64,000 nt of DNA from Effrenium voratum (lineage: Eukaryota > Sar > Dinophyceae > Suessiales > Symbiodiniaceae): positions 43,034 through 107,033 of the forward strand of contig CAUJNA010003498.1 of NCBI GenBank assembly GCA_963377175.1, read 5' to 3'. Below, in pieces: positions 8,983 to 19,800 of this stretch; position 1 is the stretch's first letter; every line of letters begins with the position of its first letter. The translations under genes were made by a program, and so were the position numbers. Under the pieces are notes generated by a model. That model searched no databases and was not told the origin of the DNA. It saw only the letters and a list, made by a program, of their open reading frames with translations.

Positions 8983-10609
8983 GCCACTCAATGGTGACGT
9001 TGCTCAACGGCTTGATCTCACTCAACCTGATCCAGATCAAGCTCAACTTCGTGGATCATCATCATCATTTGATAATGTGCCGGGACAAACCGGCACTGTT
9101 CCTATCCACTCTGCGGGGTCTGGGCTCAGCTCCAATGCCCCGATGTCTGAGAAGGAGACTGATGACGGGATTAACTCTACGCCCAGGAACCGGAGACCTG
9201 GACTTAGCACTGTTGCCCCTGGACATGGAGGGCTTCCTCCAAATCAACCGGTCAACAACTCCCTCGTCCCCGCATTCTTTCAAATCGGAACTCCGGGCTG
9301 CACTCCCGACAGGGAAGAAAATAGGCGCGGAGATCATGACGCTGATAGTCGTCCTGCTCCGTCTGCTTCCACAAGTGGCGGCCATCCTGTTGCATCTGAG
9401 CTTCAACGACTGCTTCTCGCGATCCACAACGAGGTCAAGGGGTGCAAGGCCGAAATCCAGGGATGCAGAACTGAGATTCGTTCATGTAGGGATGATATTA
9501 ACGCTTGCGTCGGTGAGATCAAGAAGATCAATAACCGTGTTGACGCCTTCGAGAAGAAGGTTGAATCATCTTTCTCTGCCGTTGCCGGAACTCTCTCAAA
9601 ACACGAGGCCAAGTTCCGTGATTTCCACGAGTGGGTCGCCCGAAGCGAGAAGGAGATGAATGAGCGTTTCAAGATGTATGATGAGAGGTCTGACTCGATC
9701 GTCATATCCGCTGCTGAACTTCGCGAGCAGGCCGAATCACTTGAGAACGTCAAGGTCCAGCTCCTTAGGTTCTCTGAGATCGGGGCCCTTGAGGCTGAGG
9801 TTCGGAAAATCAAGGACGAAGTTGAGGCGAACTCTCGCAGTGTCATCGACATTGAGGGAACCATCTCTAGGGAAAGAACCATCCGTGGGAACGTCGAGAC
9901 GTATATCCAGCAGCTCGTTCCTGCGACCGACCTGAAGCAGTTCAGTGATGGGATGTCCGGAGCTCTCAATGAGAACTCACAGAAACAGGATGAGTTCAAG
10001 CTTCAATTGTCCCGTATTGCTAGGTGCGTCAAGGACCTTCATGACAAAAGCTTAGGCCCCAATCCGAGGGACATGCAAGAGCAGTTTATGAAGCTTGTGC
10101 TGAGGGTCAATGAGATCAACATGCAGATCGCTGAGTTGAGGGAGCAACCTCTTGCTGCCTGCGGATCTTCAAGTGCTGGCGCTGCTTCGACCGCCGGAAC
10201 GGGACCATGGGAGAAATCTGGAGACACTGATCCCTTAACCCAGGGAAGGGCTCCTAGAGGTTCTCCTTCTCGTGATGCTCGCACCGTCAGCTCGGCTAGG
10301 CCTCCTCCACCTCCACCTCCTTCAGGGCCACCCCCACCGTCACCATCAGCCCCCATCTTCGGCAGGGATCCCTCTAGAACGAGGGCCATTGCTCGGGCTG
10401 CCGGCGCTGCCCCTGATAACCGGGCCAGGTGTGCTCATGAGGAGCCGGGCATCCACAGCATCGGGAACCTCGCTATCCATGCCGAAGCTGCGGCAAGTCA
10501 GTCTGCGAAGACTGCTTTGACCATGACTGTAACTCGTGTTTCAAGTGCAGCGATCAGTTTCCTAGATGCCGCGCATGCAGAGGAAGAGGGGGGAGACACG
10601 GACTTGTGA
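8909..10609 (+). CDS. Gag coiled-coil and proline-rich region
   Basis: Continues gag in the +1 frame relative to the preceding segment. After about 150 disordered residues comes a long heptad-rich helical stretch (codons around 9400-10150) with regularly spaced Cys-Lys/Arg-Glu motifs (KGCKAEIQGCRTEI). A polyproline tract (PPPPPPPSGPPPP) follows near 10303-10350. Coiled coils are plausible for Gag multimerisation. From about 10441 the adjacent frame becomes strongly cysteine-patterned, so the true reading probably leaves this frame before 10500; the final residues to the stop at 10609 are likely shadow. Confidence 0.7.
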   Translation: MRPRSRQRDERHRSRRAVAKVLSPKPLNGDVAQRLDLTQPDPDQAQLRGSSSSFDNVPGQTGTVPIHSAGSGLSSNAPMSEKETDDGINSTPRNRRPGLSTVAPGHGGLPPNQPVNNSLVPAFFQIGTPGCTPDREENRRGDHDADSRPAPSASTSGGHPVASELQRLLLAIHNEVKGCKAEIQGCRTEIRSCRDDINACVGEIKKINNRVDAFEKKVESSFSAVAGTLSKHEAKFRDFHEWVARSEKEMNERFKMYDERSDSIVISAAELREQAESLENVKVQLLRFSEIGALEAEVRKIKDEVEANSRSVIDIEGTISRERTIRGNVETYIQQLVPATDLKQFSDGMSGALNENSQKQDEFKLQLSRIARCVKDLHDKSLGPNPRDMQEQFMKLVLRVNEINMQIAELREQPLAACGSSSAGAASTAGTGPWEKSGDTDPLTQGRAPRGSPSRDARTVSSARPPPPPPPSGPPPPSPSAPIFGRDPSRTRAIARAAGAAPDNRARCAHEEPGIHSIGNLAIHAEAAASQSAKTALTMTVTRVSSAAISFLDAAHAEEEGGDTDL

Positions 10610-11628
10610 GGTGTCTCATATGCAAGGACGAGTACTGCGATCAACACATCGCTTCGCCTGACGATGTGCGCCGTTTTGGGTCGAATGTTCGACCTATTTG
10701 CCTCGGTTGTCTGAGAGCTGATCCCGACGGGAAAACTAAGCATCGCGGCCCCAGTGCGGGGCCTGGAGGACCTGATTGCATTCCTGACCATAATCAGCGG
10801 GATGGCACTGCTCCTGATCCTGGATCCGGGCCATCACGTGGAGATCCGTCACATCGGAGTCCTGAACCGCACCAAGGGAATTCTGGTTTCTGTTCCCACG
10901 CCGGAGCTGCCGGGCCAATGCCACCAAGGGCAATGTCTTCGCCCGTAGTCGGGCGAGCAGTTCCGAGGGGGACCATCAACACGTATCCCGGATGTTCCCC
11001 TACAGGGGGGATTTTCACCGGTCAGGTTGAGCATGGAACGTCTCAGGGAGTCATTCGCGGGAGGTACGGACCTGACGCTGCTGTGACAAATCAGCAGAAT
11101 CCACAGCCTCACCACGGAGTACAAGATAACTCTGGCGGACCAACTGGTTTCTCTCTTCCACCAGGGCTCGATAAGGGTGTGTATGGCGCCGGTGGCGTCG
11201 GCGGCATTGGGGCTCCCGATCTTCGCCGATCTTCCGCTGAGGAGAGGGTCTGCCCTCGATGCAACATAAATGTCAAGACCAGCATCCCCGGGACACCTCC
11301 ATGCTTCCAAACTTGTTCGTTGTGCCGCACTTCTCTGTGTGCCGCGTGCTGCCCGCCATCGTCCGGGAGTTGCTCTCTTTGTGCCATATCCATTGGCAGA
11401 GACGGCGTTCTACCTCCCCACGTTTTTGGGCAGGCTACTCGACCGCCCTTAACTTCGTTGCCATCTGAGGCGAACAAGTGCGCCAACATAGAGCTCGAAA
11501 AAGAGCCTGCACCGCATGAGTTGCGAGACTGGATCATTTCCACGAGAGAAATCGTGAGCAACGCATTCAGCTATGACTCGCCATATGCCATGTCTTGGGT
11601 CATGAGTGTCAAAACGCCAGCGCAATAG
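10441..11628 (+). CDS. Gag cysteine-cluster zinc-binding region
   Basis: This frame has no early start codon, so it must be entered by frameshift (-1 from the coiled-coil segment) or be broken. It encodes a dense series of CxxC pairs (PCRSCGKSVCEDC, CNSCFKC, CRAC, CLICKDEYCDQH), then a glycine/proline linker. A second cluster follows at about 11245-11395 (CPRCNIN, CSLCRTSLCAAC, CSLC). The pattern suggests RING/ribbon-like zinc sites, possibly for RNA packaging or protein contact. The frame ends at a TAG at 11626, while the next segment opens from 11577 in the -1 frame. Confidence 0.6.
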   Translation, partial: GAGHPQHREPRYPCRSCGKSVCEDCFDHDCNSCFKCSDQFPRCRACRGRGGRHGLVRCLICKDEYCDQHIASPDDVRRFGSNVRPICLGCLRADPDGKTKHRGPSAGPGGPDCIPDHNQRDGTAPDPGSGPSRGDPSHRSPEPHQGNSGFCSHAGAAGPMPPRAMSSPVVGRAVPRGTINTYPGCSPTGGIFTGQVEHGTSQGVIRGRYGPDAAVTNQQNPQPHHGVQDNSGGPTGFSLPPGLDKGVYGAGGVGGIGAPDLRRSSAEERVCPRCNINVKTSIPGTPPCFQTCSLCRTSLCAACCPPSSGSCSLCAISIGRDGVLPPHVFGQATRPPLTSLPSEANKCANIELEKEPAPHELRDWIISTREIVSNAFSYDSPYAMSWVMSVKTPAQ

Positions 11629-12668
11629 AGGAACTTGATGAGGAGTGCCTCTACCCGATCCTTGACAATAGGTTCAATGCTGCACTGAGAAAGTGCATCA
11701 CATCGAAACCTATAGTTGCCAAGATAAGCAGGCTGACTGAAGAGGCTCAGGTAAAAAGGGGAACGAGGCTGAAAAGCCGCCAGATCCTGTTCTGTCTAAT
11801 TGAGTACCTTCGTCCCGATGAAGTCGGGAGCCAGTCTATCCGTACGAATGAACTTCTTCGCCTATCCCTCGGCAGAGCTGCCGGGTCTGGCGAGCCTCAG
11901 CTTGAGAAATTCCTTGATAAATGGGAAGGACTCCTGGGCGGCATCACCGCACCGATTGATCACCACGTTCTTCAGCATGTTTTCTTTGAGCAAGTTCGAC
12001 ATTCACCATGCTTGATGCCTGACGTGCAACACTGGGATCGTAGTCCAGACGTGCAAAATTACGACTGGATCATGAGGGCCGCTCGTAACGCTGTATCGAG
12101 GTGGAGAACGAGGTACAATGTCTCTGAGATAAAGGACCGAATGTACTCCCGATCTCCACATGCTGATCGCAACCCGAATGCCGCCGCTCCTGGGGTGCGC
12201 CGTCCTTCGCCGTTTGGGGATACTCGCAAGACAGGGGACGCGAGATCAAGTGATCGTGATCGCGGAAAGACGCGATCTAATGACCCCAGGCGGAATAGCA
12301 GGGAGCGCCCTTCTCCAGGAAGAGATCGCCGCCCTGAGCATCCTGCCACCCCTGGAGTTTGTCATGATTGGCAGAAGGGGCAATGTAGGCGCGGTTCTGA
12401 CTGCCGTTTTGCGCACCATGAGGAGAAACCGAAATCTCCCCGCGATGACGACGGTCCCATATACCCTGGGTACTGCAGAGAGTGGCTAAACGTCGGCAAA
12501 TGCACACGTCCAAAGTGTACGTACAAGCATGAGAAGCCCCCTCCTGACCTAGCTCCGCTTCCCAGGAAGCCCGGTGCCCCTGCTACTGAGCAGGGGGGTG
12601 ATTCGTCGAATCCCTATCCTGATGGGCGAATTGACAGTCCCGCACCTGGGGTTGATGAGGGTTTCTGA
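11577..12668 (+). CDS. Gag capsid-like domain with two CCCH zinc fingers
   Basis: The helical part (about 11640-12130) has the look of copia-type capsid sequences in dinoflagellates (LEKFLDKWEGLLGG, VFFEQVRHSP, YDWIMRAARNAVSRW). An Arg/Ser/Asp-rich linker follows. Then come two zinc fingers: C-x7-C-x5-C-x3-H (CHDWQKGQC..C..H) and C-x8-C-x4-C-x3-H (CREWLNVGKC..C..H) at about 12360-12530. They replace the usual CCHC knuckle as candidate RNA-binding modules. The frame ends at TGA 12666, immediately after a -1 slippery heptamer, so most ribosomes would release Gag here. Confidence 0.8.
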   Translation, partial: LAICHVLGHECQNASAIEELDEECLYPILDNRFNAALRKCITSKPIVAKISRLTEEAQVKRGTRLKSRQILFCLIEYLRPDEVGSQSIRTNELLRLSLGRAAGSGEPQLEKFLDKWEGLLGGITAPIDHHVLQHVFFEQVRHSPCLMPDVQHWDRSPDVQNYDWIMRAARNAVSRWRTRYNVSEIKDRMYSRSPHADRNPNAAAPGVRRPSPFGDTRKTGDARSSDRDRGKTRSNDPRRNSRERPSPGRDRRPEHPATPGVCHDWQKGQCRRGSDCRFAHHEEKPKSPRDDDGPIYPGYCREWLNVGKCTRPKCTYKHEKPPPDLAPLPRKPGAPATEQGGDSSNPYPDGRIDSPAPGVDEGF

Positions 12669-12699
12669 GAGGGGCGGGCCGTTACCCACAGGCCTCGCC
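12659..12699 (+). promoter_or_regulatory. programmed -1 ribosomal frameshift signal between gag and pol
   Basis: The heptamer G-GGT-TTC (12659-12665) is in the zero frame just before TGA. A 7-nt spacer follows, then stem 12673-12680 (GGCGGGCC) pairing with 12691-12699 (GGCCTCGCC, one bulged T) around a 10-nt loop. A -1 slip leads into the long open pol frame. CCC in the loop (12685-12687) could pair with GGG at 12700-12702 to form a pseudoknot. Slippery site, spacing and stem all meet the known X-XXY-YYZ rules; the yeast L-A virus uses the close relative GGGTTTA. Confidence 0.75.
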
Positions 12700-15600
12700 G
12701 GGAATATCTATCGCATGCCCAGCGACCAAATGCGAATCTGGTGGCCTGACGGGTGCCCTTTCTGACAGGACACCCGGCCGCTCTCCTCCTGCTGATGCAC
12801 AGGTGTGGTCTAGAACCGATCACCGGGCTTGCATGTTTCAGGGACCCACTGGTGGAGGCCCCGAGCTACAGCATGTGGTGTGGAGACGGACCGTTTCCAT
12901 CCCCGACGGACGGGTTATCCAGGACCTTCCAATCACCTCTCACACTTCGCGGAATAGGATGTTCTGCCCTATCGGTTTTACCGGCGACGTGAAAACTACC
13001 TTTTGGTCATACACTGATCCTGTTAAGCGTGCCGCGTGGAATGCCTCTATGCGTCCGAACGTCTACAACGACGATCGCAGCCCGACAGTTCAGATCAATG
13101 ACTCCGCCATGATTGAGTATATCGTCGTTTCCGATAACAACCTTATGAAGCAGATTTCTCATGTTTCTCAGAAATCCAGGAATCCATCATATACTCACTC
13201 CGGGGAGTTCAAGAACGCTTCAAAGATCACCATTGAACGGCAAAGTGAGAAGGCCATTCTCCGCGCACTCTCCATGCAGGAGCAGGTCGCCATTGATCAG
13301 GAGGGCGAATACCTCGAATCCAAACCGATTCGACGGCGCATGATGTATAGAGCATCGCGCATGTCCTCCACTCCATCCGCTCCTGGGCACGAACGATCGA
13401 TCCGATGGCTTGCTGATACAGGCTGCCCCATCGACCTTGTTGGACTGAACGAACTTAGTGCCGGAGAGCAGAGTCTGGTGAAGAAAACTGGACGTACCCA
13501 TGCCCTGCAGACCGCCAACGGTACGGCGTCGACCCTCGGAAGCATTGCTGCTGATATGCAGGACATTGACGAGGTGATTGATGCCCACGTCATGCAGAAC
13601 ACGCCATCGCTCATCTCAATCGGCAAACGCTGTATGGAGCAAGGTTATACATTCACCTGGCCCGCAGGTGAGCTTCCCGTCCTTCAAGGACCTGATGGCA
13701 AGGAAATTGTGCTCGACGTGCTGAACAACGTCCCGTACTTGCCTGCCTCACGTTGTAACTTCAGTTCTCCGGTGACCGATCAGTACCCTGACATCCCTGC
13801 TGTTCCTGCTCCTTCTGCTCTTTCCGGGGATGTCATCCAAGCAGAAACAAAGGACATGCCTTCAGTACCCGAAGGCCATCCTGGCTCACCTGACCCTGAT
13901 CCTCCTGCCTCTGATCCAATTGAGGAAACCGTCGAACTTGAAGGCCACGGCCCTCTGCGTAGCGCTGAAGACTGGAGAGCTGACGCCTTGACCCTCCGCC
14001 ATATGAGGCCTCATCTTCCCAAGAACCCTTTTTGCTCGCACTGCCAGCGTGCCAAGATGGAGAATGTTAGACTATTCCGGAAGAAGGGCGCGGCTGGTCA
14101 TGGAGCCGAAGACTTTGGCGACTTAGTCACCGCCGACACGATGGTTCTGCGAGGGCTACGAGACAGGGGCATCAACGGCGAGGCCGACGCCATCGTTTTC
14201 TATGATCTCGCCACTTCGTGGATTGATGTCATGCCTGTCATGAGCCGCTCTGATGCTAACACCGTTGACGCTTTCAACCGCTTCGCAGGGCCTCAAAATG
14301 ACATCAAGATGATGCACACTGATCAAGCTAAAGAACTTGTCAGTGCTTGCAAAGAACTGCGCTGGATACATGAATGGTCTACTCCGGGGATGCCAAAGAC
14401 CAACGGCATCATTGAAAACAAAGTCAAATTAGTCCTTCATGGTGCGCGTGTGCTTTTACGTCAAGCCGGGTTAGAAGCCCGATGGTGGCCCTACGCAACA
14501 AAGTACTTTGCCGTCGCTAGGAACATAGAGAATCGGGGAGGTGGAAGCGCGTGGTCTAAAAGACACGCCCCCCTCCCTTTCAACGGCAAGCTTCTTCCCT
14601 TCGGTTGCTTGGTTGATTTCTTCCCCGTCGCCCCCAAGCCGCGTCGAGTTGAAAAGGGGGGGATCAAAAACGCCCCCGAAGATCAAAATAAGCCTGCCGA
14701 CGATGACTATTGGAGCAAAGACGAAGAGAACGAGTGTGTTATCCGTATACACCGGACACCCAGAAAGAAACTCTTCGATCCAAGGGGCTCCAACTGCCCA
14801 ATCGACGTTGAATTCCTCGCTGACGAAACTCTCACCATCATTAAATATCTCAACGGTGAAAATGACTCTATTCAGTCAACCACGTGGAGAAACCTGAGTG
14901 ATCCTAGAGATGATCAATCGCAAGATTGGATTGGCGAAACCTATTTTCAGGTCGACGTCCACGCTCTCGAGAAATGGGGCGAAACCTCAAAGGAAGGCGC
15001 ACCCCTTTCTGATGATGACTATGAACCCATGTCGGCAGAAGAAATCGAGGAAGCTCTGCGTGACTGTGACTACGACCCCCTCGCTGACTTCGCTGAAGAA
15101 GAATCTAGTATCGCTCCCGCTGTTCCCGGTGAAGAACACGATCATTATAAGGCTCCCAAGTTCGCCCCTGTTGCCAAACCTGGTGTTTTCCTTGGTTATC
15201 GGTTCGAACCTGGAGGGAAATGGAAGGGCGACTACTATGTTGCTGACCTCGAGCACTTTCAGGCTGGAGTTGTTCGACCCAGTATCCACCAAGTGAAGCA
15301 GATCTACCACGATGCTGAAGAGCCGTACGTTTTTCCTCTGCTAAAAGCATATGAGGCTCGTACCCGCGAAATTGCATCATATAAGCATGATCGCCTATCA
15401 CACCCTGATCACTTCAGCGGGAAAAATCTGCCCCGTGAAGACGAGTCCTTCAGCTTTGACGAGGGACGCTTTGAGCATGGGGACGATGAGGATGATCGTC
15501 AAAATCGTCGACAGAATGCTGACTTCGACAATGTTCCTGAGACTGACCTCATAGATCGTCACGTCTCGGATGGATCTTCCCCTGACAAAAGGGATGATTA

Positions 15601-16522
15601 CTGGGTGCGCTTTGAAGAAGAAAGGTCCTGGCACCGATACCATGTCAAGGCGAGAAAGGACTTCTTTGGAGACGACACCCGTCCTCTGCCTTCAGGGGGG
15701 CCGGTCCAAGCTGATCTCGACGACGTCAGGATCACTCATTGCAACTTCCTCGACTCCAGAGACGAGGTCTATCGCGACTCCCGTGATGTGTATGCCAGCG
15801 GCCATCGGGTTAGAACACACAAGTTCTGGACCGGGGTTACCATCCTCTTTGACAAAGGCTGCGCGCCCAAAAGGAGGCGTCCCTCTCCTAAGAAGCCGCT
15901 CTGCGAAGATGTGTTACCGGGAGGTAAGGAAGACATTGATTATCCTCAGTCATCCAAACGCAAAGAACGTCCCTACACCGGGACGGGGAAGCCCAACTCC
16001 ATCTCGTCCGATGATTGGCGAGCCATGTCGCTCACCGCGCGAAGGATCTATGTCAGCACTGAGAGGGAGCTTGAGGTTGAGAAGTCCCGCTCCAAGCCTG
16101 GCGATGATCATCCTGGCGCGCCGGCCACCTCCAATAAATCACTCCTGATTGAATTTGCATGCGAAGCCGATTCCGCACTTTCCGCCACTATGTTCGAATT
16201 TGGTGGAGATGCCATTCGCGTGCACAAGGACTCCTTTGATATCCTTAAGGGCAAGGATGTTAGGAGGCTGATCGAGATCGTTAGGAAGAATCCTAAATGC
16301 GATCTTTGGTCTTCTATTCCCTGTGGACCGTGGAGTACTTGGCAATACGTCAACCTTTCTCAGTACGGACCCGAATTCGCCGCCGAGCTTAACGACGCTC
16401 GAAGACAGTCCCAAATCATGTTCGCGGCCTTCATTCGAGTTTCTCGTGAAGTGCGGAAAGGTGGTGGACGAATTGCCTATGAATGCCACGTCACTGCCTT
16501 GGATGGTCTCAACCCTTCATGA
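12669..16522 (+). CDS. Pol part 1: aspartic protease, integrase, start of methyltransferase-like domain
   Basis: Open in the -1 frame across the frameshift site. The aspartic protease motif WLADTG lies near 13405-13420. Integrase follows: zinc site HxxxH...CSHC (about 13990-14050), catalytic Asp in TADTM (about 14131), Asp in HTDQAKEL (about 14318) and Glu in NGIIENKV (about 14410). The copia-type integrase end motif FLGYRFEPGGKWKGDYY is near 15190. After an acidic spacer comes the methyltransferase-like segment (from about 16138) with SIPCGPWSTWQ. The frame runs into a TGA at 16520, but homology-like continuity moves to the -1 frame at about 16485 (YE then PRHCLGW), so one base is probably missing here. 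Confidence 0.85.
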
Positions 16523-16830
16523 AAAAGTTTCTTGACGATCCTGAGATCCTCACTGTCAATATTGACGGATGCGATTTCGGAATGAAGGACAAGAACGGGA
16601 CGCCCATCCGGAAGCAGTGGAGGATCGCCACGAACTCTCCCGACCTCGCCGCCGCGCTCGGGGGCCGAACATGTCATCATGAAAAGGGGTTCGCGCACGC
16701 CAGGATTGAGGGGTCCCTCACTCCGCTCACTGCCCTCTATCCGAAGCAGATGTGCCAGACAATCATCAAATCCTGGTACAAAGGGAGGACTGAGAGATCT
16801 ACGATTCCTGTCGCGGTCGCCGAGCCCAAC
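16138..16830 (+). other. cytosine-methyltransferase-like domain in pol
   Basis: LLIEFACEADSALS resembles the AdoMet-binding motif I. A conserved FD follows about 30 residues later, and DLWSSIPCGPWS resembles motif IV (PC-x-P/F-S) of C5-cytosine methyltransferases. The YE-x-P stretch across the frame break sits where the E-N-V/E-H-P motif is expected. A ...VNIDGCDFG... segment follows to about 16830. Published work reports cytosine methyltransferases captured by copia elements of Symbiodinium; whether this copy is catalytic or only fold-related cannot be judged by eye. Confidence 0.5.
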
Positions 16831-19800
16831 AACCGCGCTGCATGGAAAAGAGACCCCCATGCGCTCTACATCCATCCTCTTCGGGAAGGGGTCGCTGTCC
16901 CAAATCGCGGGACTCCTGAAAGCGTTGGTCTGGATGTCCAATCGGCCGATGATCACGTAGTTCCCGCTGGCGACAAAGCCACCATCGGGACTGGCTTAGC
17001 CATTACCATTCCCGAGGGGGTCTACGGGAGAATAGCCCCCCGCTCTGGCCTTGCTGCCAAGCACATGATTGACATCGGTGCCGGCGTCATTGACCCCGAC
17101 TACACCGGAGAGGTCAAGGTTGTAATCTTCAACCATTCAAACAGCGACTTCCTCATCAAGAAGGGAGACAAAATCGCGCAGCTCATTCTTGAACGCGTCT
17201 CTATTCTTGAGCCCGTCATATGCGTGCAGAAGCCGCGTGCCACCGAAAGAGGGGGGCAAGGATTCGGTAGCACCGACAAAGGTGCCCCCGCTGCGTCTGC
17301 TACTTTCCCATCACATATGTGGTCCTCCACCGGAAACACCGAGTGGTTTGCCATGCCTCGTGGGGCCGATGGATCCGGTCACAGTCCATTCCTCGGGCTT
17401 CCTCCGTTCAGCGCCTGTGTCGCTCGCCCTGTGCCTCGAAAGGAGGCAAAGCTCGATCCCAAGGCCTTCGCCGCCCTAGAAAAGGAATGGAAGAAGCTTA
17501 GGGATCTTGGCTGTTGGGACCAATCCAGGGTGCGTGAGTGGCGTGACGTCGCTGCTGAGGCAAAACGAGAAGGGACCAAAGTTCATGTCGGCCGTATCTT
17601 TGACATATGCGTCGAAAAGAATCACGAACTCGGCGAGGATGACCCGAACAGGAAGTTCAAGGGCCGTGTTGTCTTCGAGGGGTGTCACGTTAGGGACGAA
17701 TCCAATGCCTGGGCTCTGTTTTCCGAAATCACTTCGTGCCCTGCCACCATGGCGGCGGGAAAGGTTGCTGATGCATACGGACTTTTGCCTGGAAACTCGC
17801 TTGAAGTTAGCGACGGGGAATCCGCGTATACGCAGGCGTTGCTCGGCGGAACCAAGACCTGGATACGCCTTCCCCGTGACCAATGGCCGAAGGAGTGGGA
17901 GAGCATGCAGGACCCTGTATGCCCCCTTGTTCTTGCGCTCTATGGACACCCCGACGCTGGAGGTTTCTGGGAGCAGCACTGCGAGACCCAACTTAAAAAG
18001 GTTGGATTTGTGCCCATTCCCGACTGGCCCAGCGTTTTTCGTCACCCGGCACTTGAGACCTTTCTCGTTGTCTATGTTGACGATTTCAAGCAAAGTGGCC
18101 CATCGGCTAACCTCGCCGAAGGATGGAGACTCATAGGTTCCGTTATCAACATGGAGGAGCCCCGTCCTCTCAAGAGATATCTCGGCTGCGAACACGAATT
18201 CAGATCTGCCACCGTTGATGGGCCCTTCGATCCGAGGACTGCTTGGACGGTTGGACATCCTCCCTCAAAGCCTATACCGGAGATGCGTTTTGGGCCGGAC
18301 CGAAGACCTGCTGCCGACGCATGTCGCGGCAAAGCCAAGATCAACCTCATCAAGTACAACGAATCTTGCTTCATGCAAGCATGTGTTGAGCGTTACCTCG
18401 AACTTTGCCAGTCGAAATTCCCCAAGGCCCTTCAGACTGTCGAGACCCCGTTCCTCGACGAGAGCAAGCCTGAATTTGACGAGAACCCGGTCGACGAGAG
18501 CAAGCCTGAATTTGACGAGAACCCGGTAAACCCGGAGTTTGACAGGCTTGTTGACCAAAAAGAGGACATTGAGATCATCTCTGCCAAGCCTGGCGTCCTA
18601 GGCGACGCAGCTGCACAAGTCTTAATGAAAATCTTATATGGTGCTCGAATGGGCCGTTATGATTTAATCCGGCCAGTGCAAGCGCTTGCCAGCAGAATCA
18701 CAAAGTGGAACCAATTGTGCGACAAGAAGCTTCACAGGCTCGTGTCGTACATTAACTCCACCATTGAGTTGCACCTCTATGGATGGGTTGGCGATCGATC
18801 TGATATGATCGAAGTCGTCACCTACTGCGATGCTGATCTCGCCGGTGATCGAACCGACGCAAAAAGCACTTCCGGGGTCCTCGTGTGTCTCGTTGGCCCC
18901 CGCACCTACATGCCCATCACCGCCGTGAGCAAGAAGCAAACTTCCGTATCGAAGTCTACTCCCGAGGCCGAAATTGTCGCCCTCGATCACGGCATTTCCA
19001 AAGAGGCCATGATGCTCGCCGCTCTCTGGCACTTTGCCATCGGTCGCGGCTCCTCGGACTCAATCGTATGTAAGTGCAAAATCAAATATGACGCTTCGAT
19101 CCCACAACCCATCAGCGTCCTTGAGGACAATGAAGCCGCATGCAGAATAATCGTCACAGGCAATAACCCGAACATGCGATACATGTCGCGTACCCAACGG
19201 GTTGATATCGCGTGGCTCAATGAGCGATACAATGACAAGATATTCCGTTTCGTAGCATGCCCTTCGGACTATCAGGGAGCCGACATCCTCACAAAGGCGT
19301 GCGTCGACAAGATCGTATGGAGCAAAAATCTCCACACCCTTGGGATGTTCAAGCAGGGGTTTCTGCAGTCATATCTATCCCATCCCACCCAACCCGTGCA
19401 TATTCCCCCTGCCGCTCCTGCTCTTCCACCAATCAGGGGGGTTCGCATTGAATCCGATCATGACTCAAAGTTCAACTCCTTCATCAATGACGCCAACATC
19501 TCAGATTGCAGGATTTCAATCACCGAGATTAGGGCGTCTGAGAATGACAATCTGACCGTCGTCATTGACTCATCTGTGTTACCACTCCTGCCCCCTCAGC
19601 GCGGGCACAGAGTCGTAAAAAACGATCTCGATGATGGAGGCACCGGAGGGATCTCTACGTATCCCGGATTAAAAGGAAAAAGAGATAATTTTGCCGTGTT
19701 CAATGTTTTTCCTTCATGCCCGGATTCCTGCAAAAGGGATTGGTCCAAGATCAGGAGGTTTCGACAAAAGTGCGACGCGCTTACTGCCTCTACTCTTGCC

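Noticed and set aside
17476..18258. 260-codon minus-strand frame
   Set aside because: Antisense to the reverse transcriptase; no independent signal.
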